Source: Fuerstiella sp. (GTDB taxonomy: Bacteria > Planctomycetota > Planctomycetia > Planctomycetales > Planctomycetaceae). Taken from it: a stretch of 58,876 nucleotides of DNA. The stretch is taken from contig JAKVAY010000056.1 of NCBI GenBank assembly GCA_022447185.1, forward strand, positions 1 to 58,876, read 5' to 3'. Below are positions 28,621-38,786 of this stretch, one piece after another. The translations under genes were made by a program, and so were the position numbers. Each line of letters begins with the position of its first letter. The first letter of the stretch is position 1. The notes under the pieces were generated by a model that saw nothing but the letters and a program-made list of their open reading frames with translations, had not been told where the DNA came from and ran no database searches.

Positions 28621-29424
28621 TTGTCGACCCTGTTGTCTGAAATCGTAAGTCATAAGCGAACGGAAATAGCGGCCGCACGGCGGCGAACACCGGAAAAACA
28701 GCTGCGGCAACGGGCAGAATCCGCACCACCCGTCCGGGATTTCCACGGTGCGCTGTGCGTCAGTCGGCCGGGACTGATTGCTGAAGTCAAAAAAGCATCA
28801 CCGTCGGCCGGTATTATCCGTGCTGATTTTGACCCCGTAGCCATTGCCCGGACTTACGAAGCAGCCGGAGCCCGTTGTCTGAGCGTCTTAACCGATGAAA
28901 AATTTTTCCAGGGACACCTCAAGTTTCTGCAGCAGATTCGGTCAGAGGTCAGTCTACCGGTGATGCGAAAAGAATTCATCCTCGACCGTTATCAGGTTCT
29001 TGAGGCTCGGGCCGCGGGAGCGGATTGTGTCCTGCTGATTGCCGAATGTCTTAACCAGGACGAACTGAATGACCTGCACCAGTTTGCCGGCGATCTGGGT
29101 ATGCAGACTCTCATCGAACTCTACGATGCCGCCAATCTGCAAAGCGTTCTGAATACCGGGACACGGCTGGTTGGCATCAATAACCGCGATCTGCGAACCT
29201 TCGTTACTTCTTTGGACCACACATTCGATTTGATGGATCAAATTCCATCCGACGTTCTGCTGGTGAGCGAAAGTGGCATTCGAACTCATGACGACGTTCA
29301 GCGACTGGCTGCTGCCGGCGTTGGTGGAGTTCTGGTCGGTGAGTCGATCATGCGTAAGCCGGACATTGATGCTGCAGTGCGTCAGCTGATGGGCTACTCG
29401 TCACCGCAGCCTGGTACATCCTAA
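28621..29424 (+). CDS. trpC: Indole-3-glycerol phosphate synthase
   Basis: Closes the indole ring in tryptophan synthesis, making indole-3-glycerol phosphate from CdRP. The TIM-barrel motifs are all here: LIAEVKKASPSAGIIRADFDP with the catalytic Lys, CLSVLTDEKFFQG, PVMRKEFILDRYQVLEARAAGADCVLLI, VGINNRDLRTF and VSESGIRTHDDV. I start at the TTG at 28621 (reading STLLSEIVSHKR, the family opening) because ACGGAG precedes it by 9 bases; this gives 267 residues. An upstream TTG at 28579 would add 14 residues. No other trp gene is adjacent, so the pathway genes are dispersed. Confidence 0.94.
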   Translation: MSTLLSEIVSHKRTEIAAARRRTPEKQLRQRAESAPPVRDFHGALCVSRPGLIAEVKKASPSAGIIRADFDPVAIARTYEAAGARCLSVLTDEKFFQGHLKFLQQIRSEVSLPVMRKEFILDRYQVLEARAAGADCVLLIAECLNQDELNDLHQFAGDLGMQTLIELYDAANLQSVLNTGTRLVGINNRDLRTFVTSLDHTFDLMDQIPSDVLLVSESGIRTHDDVQRLAAAGVGGVLVGESIMRKPDIDAAVRQLMGYSSPQPGTS

Positions 29425-29469
29425 GGATTCATTTCAAGAGTTACCCGGACCAATCAACGAAGGAGTGAA

Positions 29470-30081
29470 ATGATGTCACAAACTCACACTGCAGTCGAAC
29501 ATGTCCTTGTGATTCCCACAAGCATCTTCCATCAAGTTGGCCAGTTTCAGGGATTCTGCGGTGATGTCGATCGTTATCTGGACGTGATTCTCGATCCTGC
29601 ATGTGCCAGCTACCGGCCTCGCCCGGATATGGAAGAAGACCCGTCCTTCAAACAATTGATTCCTTACTGCATTTTTCAGTGCGACGGTCAGATATTTGAA
29701 TACCGTCGCGGCAACGACCAGGGAGAATCACGCCTGCACGCCAAACGATCAATAGGTGTCGGTGGCCATGTGTCGACGGCTGACCTGGGTGGTGAGCAGA
29801 CTCCTTACCTGGAAGGTATGAAACGCGAGATCGAAGAGGAAATCGATCTGCAGGGCGGATGGACGGAATCATGCGTTGGTCTGATCAATGACGATGAATC
29901 CGAGGTGGGAAAAGTCCATTTGGGCATTGTCCACGTTTTCAATCTGGACAAGCCCAAAGTTGTACCACGTGAACAGTCGATGATAGACGCAGGATTCGCG
30001 CCACCGGAACATCTGGCAGGTGAATTAGAAGAGTTTGAAACCTGGTCACAAATATGCCTCAAGCACCTCTATGCGTGCTGA
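29470..30081 (+). CDS. NUDIX-like predicted phosphoesterase
   Basis: A 203-residue cytoplasmic protein of the MutT-related family seen as 'predicted phosphoesterase'. The NUDIX box is recognisable from GVGGHVS through [12 protein letters not shown] (REIEEE core), with an insert in the glycine-rich part. The N-terminus [21 protein letters not shown] is typical of this subgroup. Substrates of the subgroup are not firmly known; hydrolysis of a nucleoside diphosphate derivative is the family expectation. It follows trpC by 45 bases and may be co-transcribed. GAAGGAGTG precedes the start. Confidence 0.85.
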   Translation: MMSQTHTAVEHVLVIPTSIFHQVGQFQGFCGDVDRYLDVILDPACASYRPRPDMEEDPSFKQLIPYCIFQCDGQIFEYRRGNDQGESRLHAKRSIGVGGHVSTADLGGEQTPYLEGMKREIEEEIDLQGGWTESCVGLINDDESEVGKVHLGIVHVFNLDKPKVVPREQSMIDAGFAPPEHLAGELEEFETWSQICLKHLYAC

Positions 30082-30226
30082 AGCAGAAAAACGGCAGAAC
30101 CTGCGATCTTAAACTGCTCAGAGTGAATACTGGCCGGTATTGATCACCGGGTTTGGGCGAAATCTTCTCGCCAGGCCAGCAGCGCCAGACAGGACAATGA
30201 CAGTCATTGCCAGGAGGGCAATTCTG

Positions 30227-30889
30227 ATGAGACGTTTCGATGTATATCTACTGTCAGCTCTGTTGACGGTCGCAGGAGCGAATCAAGTGATTGCTCAGCA
30301 GACTGATGACCGGCCTCAAGGACCATCGGGTCAGCTTTCCGAAGAAAATCTGGGTAGTGTTCTGGAAGCGATTGGTCTGAAGCCAACAAAAACAGAAAAA
30401 CGTTATGACTTTGGTTTCAAGACCAGCATTCAGGGTGAAGAGTGGAACTTCAGCATGTCCGCAGTGCTGAGTCGCAATGAAGAATCGCTCTGGGTCATGG
30501 CCTGGCTGGATCAGATTCCGCGAACGGCAGCAGCAGTGCCGAGAATGGCACTGCTCAAACTGCTGGCAGCCAACGACCGCCTTGGGAACGGAAAATTCTT
30601 TGCCTATATCCCATCCAACAAGCGATTTGTGCTTCAACGCGTTGTTGTCAACGAAAAGATGACGACACGCAAATTACGGACGATACTTCAGGATCTGGCG
30701 ATCAGTGTGGCAGATGAATATCCGACCTGGGCCACTGCCGACTGGAACCCTAAGAAAACCAGCCAGCGAGTGGCTAATGAGTCATCAAGTGGTCGATCTG
30801 TGCCTAAAAACCCGGACGATCCGAGTCGATCGAGACGAATTCGTGCATCGGAATCAGCGACAAAATTCAGTGTTCGAAGTGTAAACTAG
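30227..30889 (+). CDS. Exported protein with YbjN/CesT chaperone-like fold
   Basis: A 220-residue protein from the ATG at 30227, chosen because AGGAGGG sits 8 bases upstream; the frame opens at 30140. A signal peptide (RRFDVYLLSALLTVAG, likely cut after QVIA) sends it out of the cytoplasm. Residues about 40-165 read like a Tir-chaperone/YbjN-type domain: an alpha helix, strands such as WNFSMSAVLSRNEESLWVMAWL, LLKLLAANDRLGNGKFFAYI and RFVLQRVVVNEKMTTRKLRT. The tail of about 50 residues is Ser/Arg-rich and disordered. Such folds are usually cytoplasmic chaperones, so the signal peptide is unusual. Function unknown. Confidence 0.7.
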   Translation: MRRFDVYLLSALLTVAGANQVIAQQTDDRPQGPSGQLSEENLGSVLEAIGLKPTKTEKRYDFGFKTSIQGEEWNFSMSAVLSRNEESLWVMAWLDQIPRTAAAVPRMALLKLLAANDRLGNGKFFAYIPSNKRFVLQRVVVNEKMTTRKLRTILQDLAISVADEYPTWATADWNPKKTSQRVANESSSGRSVPKNPDDPSRSRRIRASESATKFSVRSVN

Positions 30890-31408
30890 AACAATGTTGA
30901 CTGGATGCACTTTTGAGGTCCGGTGACACCGACTCCACGTTGAAGCAGACGTATGGCGATGGTTCCAGGTTGCCACAATTGCTGCAGTGGCTGGCAGGAA
31001 GAATAAAACGTTCTGAGACAGATCCCAAGGCCGACTTGCAGTTTTGCAATTCGGTTCTTTTTTGTGCGAATTCTTGATTGAATGCGAATCACCAGTGATG
31101 TCTTTGACGCAGTTTTGAAGACGCCTGTCTCGGGGCCGCAGAACGATACTGGCGGCGTTAGCCACCAGTGTCAATTCCATTTCTGCGTCTGCATTGGTTC
31201 GTGGGTTGTTCATCTCTCGAAACCATCACGAAACATTGTGGCACGTTGTTGTTGCGTGCGATGACACCAGACTTTGGGAACAGGCGAATCCGGGACGATC
31301 CGGTGCTTCAAACAATCTGTGAAACCGGTACACTTACCGACCCCGTTGTATTGTTGATCATTGCTGTTCCCGCTCATTCCTGCCACCGTCATTCTCTGCC
31401 GTTCCCTT
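30890..31408. other. Intergenic region upstream of putA
   Basis: 519 bases with no credible gene on either strand. A TGGCAC near 31235 is followed by TTGC, but the spacing is two bases too long for a sigma-54 site. No terminator or regulator site is clear. Confidence 0.35.
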
Positions 31409-34399
31409 ATGGCAAAACGCCCTCGAATTGAAGATCGCGTTGAACGACGTACACAGGAGATCGGGCATGACCTGCTGGACCGACTGGAACATCGCACTCC
31501 GTCTCTCTTTCACGGTCGCTGGTGGGAGAATCATCTGCTGAACTGGGCGATGGAAGACGAAGCCGTCAAATTGCAGATGTTTCGCTTTGTCGATGTCCTG
31601 CCGATGCTCAGGGAGCACACATCGATCGCTCGCCACCTGGAAGAATACTATCAGGAGGTTCGTGAACGATTGCCGTTTGCAGCCCGTTTGGGCATCGATT
31701 TGTCGACAGGCAACCGTATTTTGAGTCGGGCATTGGCATGGAATGCTCGCACCAACGCGTCGCGGATGGCCCGCCGGTTCATCGCTGGTGAAACAGTCTG
31801 CGAAGTGCTGCAGTCGGTGCAGAAGCTGAGGCGGTCCGGCTATGCGTTCACGCTGGATCTGCTGGGCGAAGCGGTCATCAGCGAAATTGAGGCCGACCGC
31901 TACAAACAGACATATATGGATCTGATCGTCGGCATGTCGGAACGAGTTGACAGTTGGTCCGAAGTCGACCGGATCGACCGTGACAGTGACGGTGCATTAC
32001 CGCGACTGAATCTCTCGCTCAAACTGTCTGCTCTGGACAGTCGATTTTCGGTCATCGATCCGTTGGGCACGGCCGAACGAGTTTCCGCACGCCTGCGGCC
32101 CATTCTGAGGCTGGCCCAGAAACACCATGTTTTTGTTAATTTTGACATGGAACAGCGTGACTACAGGACTCTGACATCCAACATCTTTAAACAGATCCTC
32201 ATGGAAGATGAATTCCGTGAATTCGCTGATGCAGGGATCGTAGTACAGGCCTACCTGCAGGACGCTGCAGCCGAACTCAAAAGTCTGCTCGCCTGGGTCA
32301 AGAAACGAAAAACGCCAATCACAGTGCGGCTGGTCAAGGGGGCCTACTGGGACTATGAAACGATCATGGCTGAATCCCGAAGCTGGCCATGCCCTGTCTA
32401 TCAGCGGAAGTGGCAGTCGGATGACAGCTTTGAGAAACAGGTTCGGTACATAATGAAGCATCATCAGTGGCTGCGGCCGGCTCTGGGCAGCCACAATCTG
32501 CGCAGTCTGGCTCACGGACTGGCCTGGGCCGAAGAATACGGCGTGCCCGAACAAAATCTGGAAATCCAGATGCTCTATGGAATGGGCGACGAACAGGCAC
32601 ACCTGTTTTCGGAAATGGGCTATCGTGTCCGAATATACACGCCGTTCGGTCAACGGATTCCAGGCATGGCTTACCTGGTCCGCCGCCTGCTTGAAAACAC
32701 TTCCAACGATTCTTTTCTGCGTCACAGTCTTACAGAACACCGACGTCCGGAATTCCTGCTTATGAAACCATCCGAATGCGCTGCAGAAGAACCTGCCATT
32801 GGATCCGTCACTGCGGAAGGCTTTTCGAATGAACCTCCAACAGACTTCAGTATCGAAGACAATCGGATCGCAATGCATCAGGCGCTCGAAGATGTCCGAT
32901 CTGAATTTGCCCGGGAGTATCCACTCGTCATTGGCGGTAAATCGTGCGACAGCCGCAGCACACTGGTCTCTCGAAATCCGTCCGATACATCGCAGGTCGT
33001 TGGTCGAGTGGCCAGTGCCAGTCTGGAACAGGCTGCCGATGCCGTCCAGGAAGCTGAACGCGCGTTTGCACAATGGGCGGCGACGGATGCCGACCGACGG
33101 GCCGATTATCTTGAACTTATCGCGGCGGAGATCCGAACACGGCGGTTTGAACTGGCGGCATGGATCATCAGTGAAGTCGGCAAGCCATGGATGGAAGCGG
33201 ACGCAGAGGTGTCCGAAGCCGTCGATTTCTGTATGTACTATGCGCAGGAAATGCGACGTCTCCACAAACCGCAGGAATGTCACCTGAAAGGCGAAGAAAA
33301 CACATACAGCTATCGTCCTCGGGGTGTTGCGGTCGTGATTGCACCATGGAATTTTCCCCTGGCGATCCTTACCGGCATGACGACTTCCGCCATGGTGGCT
33401 GGTAACACGGTGATTATGAAGCCAGCTGAACAGTCGTCGGTCGTGGCGTCGAAGCTGATGGAAATCATTCAGAATGCCGGCGTTCCGGATGGCGTTGTCA
33501 ATCTGGTTTCCGGAATTGGCGAAACCATTGGTCCTGAACTTGTTGGCAGCCCGGATGTCGACCTCATCTGTTTTACCGGATCCCGGTCGGTTGGTCTCGA
33601 AATCAACCGTTTGGCAGCTGAAACGGATGATCGTCAGCTGAACGTGCGCCGAGTCATCGCTGAGATGGGAGGCAAGAACGCGATCATTGTTGACGACGAT
33701 GCCGATCTTGATGAGGCCATCCCCGGCATTCTTCGTAGTGCGTTTGGGTATGCCGGTCAAAAGTGCTCGGCCTGTTCGCGAGTTATTGTCCTTGGTGGAA
33801 TTTATGACCAGTTTCTGCAACGGCTCATCGAAACGGCGCAAAGCCTGAAATTGGGACCGGCCGACGATCCGGAGACTCAGATTGGTCCGGTCATCGACGA
33901 TGATGCACGCAAACGGATCCTGGCTGCAATTGTCGGACTCGATCCGGAACACGACGGAACACTGGCCTGGACGGGTGACCCTGGAGAACTTGCAAACCAG
34001 GGCACGTTTGTCGGCCCACACGTTATTGCGGATGCGAGGTCGGACTCTCAGATTTGTCAGCAGGAATTGTTCGGACCGGTATTGCCCGTAATTCGAGCCA
34101 GAAATCTGGATGAAGCATTTGCTCTGGCCAACGACACTCGTTTTGCGTTGACGGGGGGTGTCTACAGCCGCAGTCCTGCTACTCTAAAACGTGCCCGCAA
34201 TGAATTTGAAGTCGGCAATCTGTATCTCAACCGGGAAATCACCGGAGCGATGGTGCAGCGCCATCCGTTTGGTGGATATCGCATGAGTGGGACCGGAAGC
34301 AAGGCAGGTGGCCCGGATTACCTTCTGCAGTTTTTGGTTCCGGTGAACATCACTGAGAACACTATGCGCAGCGGATTCGCACCAGCATCGGCCGACTAA
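31409..34399 (+). CDS. putA: Bifunctional proline dehydrogenase / glutamate-semialdehyde dehydrogenase
   Basis: Oxidises proline to glutamate in two steps, passing electrons from FAD to quinone and then reducing NAD. The 996-residue protein from the ATG at 31409 is a PutA without the DNA-binding N-terminus, so it should not autoregulate. The proline dehydrogenase barrel spans about 60-470 (FVNFDMEQRDY, TVRLVKGAYWDYE, RVRIYTPFG); the aldehyde dehydrogenase spans about 500-985 (VIAPWNFPLAI, CFTGSRSVGLEI, catalytic Cys786 in GYAGQKCSACSR, PFGGYRMSGTGSK). No PutP transporter is adjacent. No clear Shine-Dalgarno precedes the start, as for several genes here. Confidence 0.95.
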   Translation: MAKRPRIEDRVERRTQEIGHDLLDRLEHRTPSLFHGRWWENHLLNWAMEDEAVKLQMFRFVDVLPMLREHTSIARHLEEYYQEVRERLPFAARLGIDLSTGNRILSRALAWNARTNASRMARRFIAGETVCEVLQSVQKLRRSGYAFTLDLLGEAVISEIEADRYKQTYMDLIVGMSERVDSWSEVDRIDRDSDGALPRLNLSLKLSALDSRFSVIDPLGTAERVSARLRPILRLAQKHHVFVNFDMEQRDYRTLTSNIFKQILMEDEFREFADAGIVVQAYLQDAAAELKSLLAWVKKRKTPITVRLVKGAYWDYETIMAESRSWPCPVYQRKWQSDDSFEKQVRYIMKHHQWLRPALGSHNLRSLAHGLAWAEEYGVPEQNLEIQMLYGMGDEQAHLFSEMGYRVRIYTPFGQRIPGMAYLVRRLLENTSNDSFLRHSLTEHRRPEFLLMKPSECAAEEPAIGSVTAEGFSNEPPTDFSIEDNRIAMHQALEDVRSEFAREYPLVIGGKSCDSRSTLVSRNPSDTSQVVGRVASASLEQAADAVQEAERAFAQWAATDADRRADYLELIAAEIRTRRFELAAWIISEVGKPWMEADAEVSEAVDFCMYYAQEMRRLHKPQECHLKGEENTYSYRPRGVAVVIAPWNFPLAILTGMTTSAMVAGNTVIMKPAEQSSVVASKLMEIIQNAGVPDGVVNLVSGIGETIGPELVGSPDVDLICFTGSRSVGLEINRLAAETDDRQLNVRRVIAEMGGKNAIIVDDDADLDEAIPGILRSAFGYAGQKCSACSRVIVLGGIYDQFLQRLIETAQSLKLGPADDPETQIGPVIDDDARKRILAAIVGLDPEHDGTLAWTGDPGELANQGTFVGPHVIADARSDSQICQQELFGPVLPVIRARNLDEAFALANDTRFALTGGVYSRSPATLKRARNEFEVGNLYLNREITGAMVQRHPFGGYRMSGTGSKAGGPDYLLQFLVPVNITENTMRSGFAPASAD

Positions 34400-34618
34400 C
34401 CATTGATTAGAAAAGCACGGGTGCGCCCGTCGATACTGCAACGTCTCGCCGCCGACGATTTGGTCGTATAAGGAAATATCTTATTCAGACCATCACTTCT
34501 GCATGCCCGATTCTTACGGATCGACCCAATACTCCATGACTCCGGCGTTGAATTGAGAGCCGGGCATGACGACAATTTTCATTCGGGTCCGTTTTGAGGT
34601 TTTGGCGAGAGATCGACA

Positions 34619-37090
34619 ATGCGACAAATGGCAGGCTGCATGTGTAGCGTCGCAATTTTACTGGTTCGCGCCAGCTGTCTGTTCGGTGACACGATCGATC
34701 AGTCTTCCATCGATTTTTTCGAAAAGAAAATTCGACCGGTTCTCGTCACGCATTGTTATGAATGCCACTCGATCGATGCAAAGGATCTGAAAGGCGGCCT
34801 GCGACTCGATTCGCGGGCTGGTCTGCGCCGTGGTGGTGATTCAGGAGGTGCGATTGTAGCCGGGGATCCGAACGCGAGCCTTTTGATTTCCTCGCTCCGG
34901 CACGATGATCTCGAGATGCCGCCCGGAGGTAAACTGGATGCTCACATTATCGATGACTTTGTGAAGTGGATTCAGCTCGGCGCTCCGGATCCCAGAGACA
35001 ATGACGAAGGTATCAGCGATACCCGGATTGACATTGAAGCCGCACGAGAATTCTGGGCGTTCCGGTCATTAAGCGGCGTCAGCGGGACCATTGATGAAAT
35101 CGCAGGGAAACAACGTGCCGCGATGTCGATCCCGGAGAATCCTGCCGCCGACAAATATACCCTGCTCCGGCGTATCTTTTTTGACCTCACCGGTTTGCCT
35201 CCGGAACCGCGGGACGTGATTGCGTTTGTCGGCGACGAATCACCGGATGCATATGAACACGTGGTCGATCGCCTGCTTGCGTCGTCGCGATTCGGCGAAC
35301 GCTGGGGACGTCACTGGCTGGATCTGGCCCAGTACGCAGATTCGCTTGATGCCGAACGCATCTTTCCGAATCGGGGTGCGTGGCGATATCGTGACTATGT
35401 GATCCGATCAATGAACCAGGACAAACCATTCGATCGATTCCTCGTGGAACAGATTGCAGGCGATTTGTTGCCCTTTGAGAGTGATGCGGAGCGGGCGGAA
35501 CAGATGATCGCAACCCAGTTCATTACGCTTGGGCCAGTGAATCTCGTCAATCAGTTCAAAATACAGCTGCAAATGGACATCGTCGATAATCAGATCGACA
35601 AAATTGGACGTGTGTTCTTTGGACTGAGTGTCGGTTGTGCACGATGCCATGACCACAAATTCGATCCTCTGGAACAGGAGGATTACTATCGAATGGCCGG
35701 AATCCTGAAAAACGTTCAGGTACTCAACGGTTTCAGGGGTGTATCGGGTGTGTTCAGCGACTGGCTGCGCCAGCCGATTCCCGAATTGCCGGAAGAACTT
35801 GCGGATCGAGTACGACGGACCGAGCTGCACCGAAAACGTGCAGTAGACATGGAAGCAGTACTCGCAGCCAAACGGACAGAGATCGCGAGGCTGCAGACCG
35901 AGAGCGGGCTGCTCGCTGAGGAAGAGTCGTCAATATCGCAGGAAGAGACAATTGAAAAGTTGAAGGGTGAGATCGCGAAACTTGAGAGAGACATTCAAAA
36001 CCATGTGAAGGCGAACACTCCGCGGCCGCCAGCGGTGCTGGCGGCTGCCGAACCGACCAGACCGACAAACGCACGCGTCAATATCCGTGGTAACGCACTC
36101 AATTTGGGAAAAGAAATCCAGCGAGGCATTCCCCGGCTGCTTGGATCAGACAGTGAAATTCCCAAAAGCGCAAGTGGGCGGATGGAACTCGCAAAATCCC
36201 TGATCAGTGTGAAGAATCCGATTGTGGTGCGTGTGTTCGTCAACCGCGTGTGGCATCATCTGTTTGGCAGGGGTATCGTCAGAACAGTCGACAACTTCGG
36301 GACACGAGGTGAGAAACCCAGTCATCCGGAGTTGCTTGATTCTCTGGCTGAACATTTTGTCGCCCAGGGATGGCATCTCAAGCCGCTCATTCGGGAAATT
36401 GTTCTCAGTCGTACTTACCAGTTATCGAGCAGTCGCAGCCCTTCTGCATCGTCTACCGATCCTGATAATCGACTGTTATGGCGACATAGTGTCCGCCGTC
36501 TGGATGCGGAATCGATTCGCGACTCCTATTTGATGATCAGTGGAAGCCTGAGTCCGCTGGCGGGTGGCCCGACGTTGCCACCTGCCGAGTGGAACACACA
36601 GGAAATCGGACAGTTTGATCAGATCAATAATCCGAAAGGCGGCCGCCCCGAAATTCTTCACGGTCGCAGTATCTATCTTCCCGTATCGCGTGCAGCTCTT
36701 CGGTTTGAAGCAGGTGATCCGCTGCGGCAATTTGATTTTCCATCGCCCAACGACATTGTCGGCGCACGACAGTCCAGCACAGTGCCAACACAGGCGCTGT
36801 ATCTGATGAATTCACCGTTCGTGTCCGGACTGGCGCAAAAATTCGCAGCTCGAATTCTTGCCGAACCGTTTGCCTCAGACGCGGAAAAAATCAACGGGAT
36901 TTATCTGTCTGTGTACGGACGACCGGTTCAACCCGGTGAACTCAAAAAATCACTGGGGTTCCTGGCTGCAGCCAGTGTCACGGCGGAGACAGATGACAGC
37001 GAGACCAGTACGAAGGAACGGTACGATGCTGCATTGGCGCGCCTGTGTCATGCGGTTTTGATTTCAACCGAATTTCTCATTCACGATTGA
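34619..37090 (+). CDS. PSD1 c-type cytochrome protein with DUF1549 and DUF1553
   Basis: Exported planctomycete-specific protein of 823 residues. After a short signal-like N-terminus comes the haem-binding PSD1 domain with Cys46-x-x-Cys49-His50 in HCYECHS, then DUF1549 (YTLLRRIFFDLTGLPPEPRD, FGERWGRHWLDLAQYADS), a charged coiled-coil linker (about 395-460) and DUF1553 (RVFVNRVWHHLFGRGIV, LWRHSVRRLDAESIRDS). It lacks the extra carbohydrate-binding domain of many longer homologues. Such genes always pair with DUF1501 genes, as here 13 bases downstream. They are thought to act on polysaccharides or sulfated glycans; the reaction is unproven. Confidence 0.93.
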   Translation: MRQMAGCMCSVAILLVRASCLFGDTIDQSSIDFFEKKIRPVLVTHCYECHSIDAKDLKGGLRLDSRAGLRRGGDSGGAIVAGDPNASLLISSLRHDDLEMPPGGKLDAHIIDDFVKWIQLGAPDPRDNDEGISDTRIDIEAAREFWAFRSLSGVSGTIDEIAGKQRAAMSIPENPAADKYTLLRRIFFDLTGLPPEPRDVIAFVGDESPDAYEHVVDRLLASSRFGERWGRHWLDLAQYADSLDAERIFPNRGAWRYRDYVIRSMNQDKPFDRFLVEQIAGDLLPFESDAERAEQMIATQFITLGPVNLVNQFKIQLQMDIVDNQIDKIGRVFFGLSVGCARCHDHKFDPLEQEDYYRMAGILKNVQVLNGFRGVSGVFSDWLRQPIPELPEELADRVRRTELHRKRAVDMEAVLAAKRTEIARLQTESGLLAEEESSISQEETIEKLKGEIAKLERDIQNHVKANTPRPPAVLAAAEPTRPTNARVNIRGNALNLGKEIQRGIPRLLGSDSEIPKSASGRMELAKSLISVKNPIVVRVFVNRVWHHLFGRGIVRTVDNFGTRGEKPSHPELLDSLAEHFVAQGWHLKPLIREIVLSRTYQLSSSRSPSASSTDPDNRLLWRHSVRRLDAESIRDSYLMISGSLSPLAGGPTLPPAEWNTQEIGQFDQINNPKGGRPEILHGRSIYLPVSRAALRFEAGDPLRQFDFPSPNDIVGARQSSTVPTQALYLMNSPFVSGLAQKFAARILAEPFASDAEKINGIYLSVYGRPVQPGELKKSLGFLAAASVTAETDDSETSTKERYDAALARLCHAVLISTEFLIHD

Positions 37091-37103
37091 TAGTGGTTTC
37101 ACC

Positions 37104-38558
37104 ATGACCCAAACCCGGAATCGACTGTTTTCGTGTGACAGGCTGACTGCGGCGTCGCTATCGCGACGTGAGATGTTCGCCTCGTGCGGATCCGGGTTTG
37201 GAAATCTGGCACTGGCTGCGATGATTCAGGAGCAGTTGGCCGCCGACCAGTCGGCGGCGGATCCTCTGGCAGCCCGTCAGGGCCATTTTAGTCCGCGTGC
37301 GAAAAGAGTGATTTTTATCTTTCTTGCCGGCGGACCGTCTCAGGTGGATCTGTTTCAGCACAAACCTCAGTTGGCCAAACGCCACGGTGAACTTCCACCA
37401 CAAAGTATCGCTCATGACAACGAATTCACGACAGAGGGTTTCGAATCAACCAGACTGCAGCAGCCGATCGCCCGGTTCCGTCGTCATGGAGATTCCGGAA
37501 TCTGGCTCAGCGATCTGTTGCCACATCTGTCCCGTCAGATCGATCGCCTGACTCTGCTGAACGGCATGGTTGCTGACAATCCCGCTCACACGCCCGCCAT
37601 TCGGCAGCTCTTTTGTGGATCGCCGTTCCTGGTTCAGCCTTCCCTGGGTGCATGGACTTCGTATGGTCTGGGTACCGAAAACCGAAATCTTCCCTCGTTC
37701 GTGACGATCGACGGACATCCGTTCAGTTATGCCGGCGCATTCCTGCCGGCAATTCATCAGGGTACGAAACTTGAGGGTAAGCCCAATTTCACTATCAGAC
37801 ACCTGAAGAACGACAGGCTCGATGGACAGCAGCAGACGAAACAGCAGGATTTGCTGAGGTCCATCAATCGTCAGCATCTGGATGGTGCTGTTGCCGACCC
37901 GGCGATTGAGGGCCTGATTGATTCCTATGAGCTGGCTTTTCGAATGCAGGCGCGGACTGACGGTATAGTGGACGTCTCAACCGAAACAGAGGAGACACGA
38001 TCGCTTTACGGCATTGATGAAAAACCCACGGATGTCTTCGGGCGTTCGTTACTTGTCGCCCGTCGTCTTTCTGAAGCGGGTGTTCGTTTCGTCCAGGTTT
38101 ACAGCGATGGATGGGATCATCACACGGGAATCAGTTCCAACCTTCCAAAATCGTGTGCATCACACGACAAGCCTATCGCAGGGCTGATCGAGGATCTGGA
38201 GCAGAGAGGTCTGCTTGATGATACGCTGCTCGTATGTGCCGGCGAGTTTGGACGCACGTCTTTTGATCAGGATCTTTCGCGAGGAAAGAATCCACCAAAA
38301 ACGTATGGTCGCGGTCACAGCCCACTCGGATTTTCAATCTTCATGGCCGGCGGAGGCGTCAGAAAGGGATTCACCTACGGCGACACGGATGAACTTGGGT
38401 ATCGTGCGGTCGAAGGGATCGTTCATGTTCATGATTTGCACGCAACGATTCTTCATCTGATTGGCCTGGATCACGAACGGCTCACCTATCGCCACGGAGC
38501 CCGCGATGTCAGCCTTACCGACGTTCATGGTCGGGTTGTCGAAGAAATCCTGGCCTGA
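37104..38558 (+). CDS. DUF1501 domain protein
   Basis: A 484-residue sulfatase-fold-like protein, partner of the upstream PSD1/DUF1549/DUF1553 gene and 13 bases behind it, so certainly one operon. The N-terminus carries a twin arginine (LSRREMFASCGSGFGNLAL), consistent with Tat export in a folded state. Family stretches include VIFIFLAGGPSQVDLFQHKP, NGMVADNPAHTPA, YSDGWDHHTGI, VCAGEFGRTSF and the final LHLIGLDHERLTYRHGARD. The alkaline-phosphatase superfamily fold suggests a hydrolase using metal; the substrate is unknown. Confidence 0.93.
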   Translation: MTQTRNRLFSCDRLTAASLSRREMFASCGSGFGNLALAAMIQEQLAADQSAADPLAARQGHFSPRAKRVIFIFLAGGPSQVDLFQHKPQLAKRHGELPPQSIAHDNEFTTEGFESTRLQQPIARFRRHGDSGIWLSDLLPHLSRQIDRLTLLNGMVADNPAHTPAIRQLFCGSPFLVQPSLGAWTSYGLGTENRNLPSFVTIDGHPFSYAGAFLPAIHQGTKLEGKPNFTIRHLKNDRLDGQQQTKQQDLLRSINRQHLDGAVADPAIEGLIDSYELAFRMQARTDGIVDVSTETEETRSLYGIDEKPTDVFGRSLLVARRLSEAGVRFVQVYSDGWDHHTGISSNLPKSCASHDKPIAGLIEDLEQRGLLDDTLLVCAGEFGRTSFDQDLSRGKNPPKTYGRGHSPLGFSIFMAGGGVRKGFTYGDTDELGYRAVEGIVHVHDLHATILHLIGLDHERLTYRHGARDVSLTDVHGRVVEEILA

Positions 38559-38786
38559 GTCGTAGCTGTCGACGGAGCGATATGCCTTCGTTTACAGCGC
38601 ATTATGCTGATTTGTGGATGCTTCCGACCTCGGAGAGCTTCGGCAAAATCGTGCTGCGAGTCGGGTCCCGCTGTGTGGATTTACAGACCGTTCCAGCTTG
38701 ATTGGTGCACCGAGCCAGGTCGCAGCTGTCATCAGTTGCACCTTTGGCGCTTAACTCTGCTGTTTTGAGATTACATCGACGATCTG

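Noticed and set aside
31229..31250. Possible sigma-54 promoter (TGGCAC ... TTGC) upstream of putA
   Set aside because: The GG and GC are 12 bases apart; sigma-54 sites need 10. No enhancer-binding protein gene is near.
31997..34021. 674-codon minus-strand frame opposite putA
   Set aside because: Length comes from the codon bias of putA on the other strand; no start signal or domain is seen.
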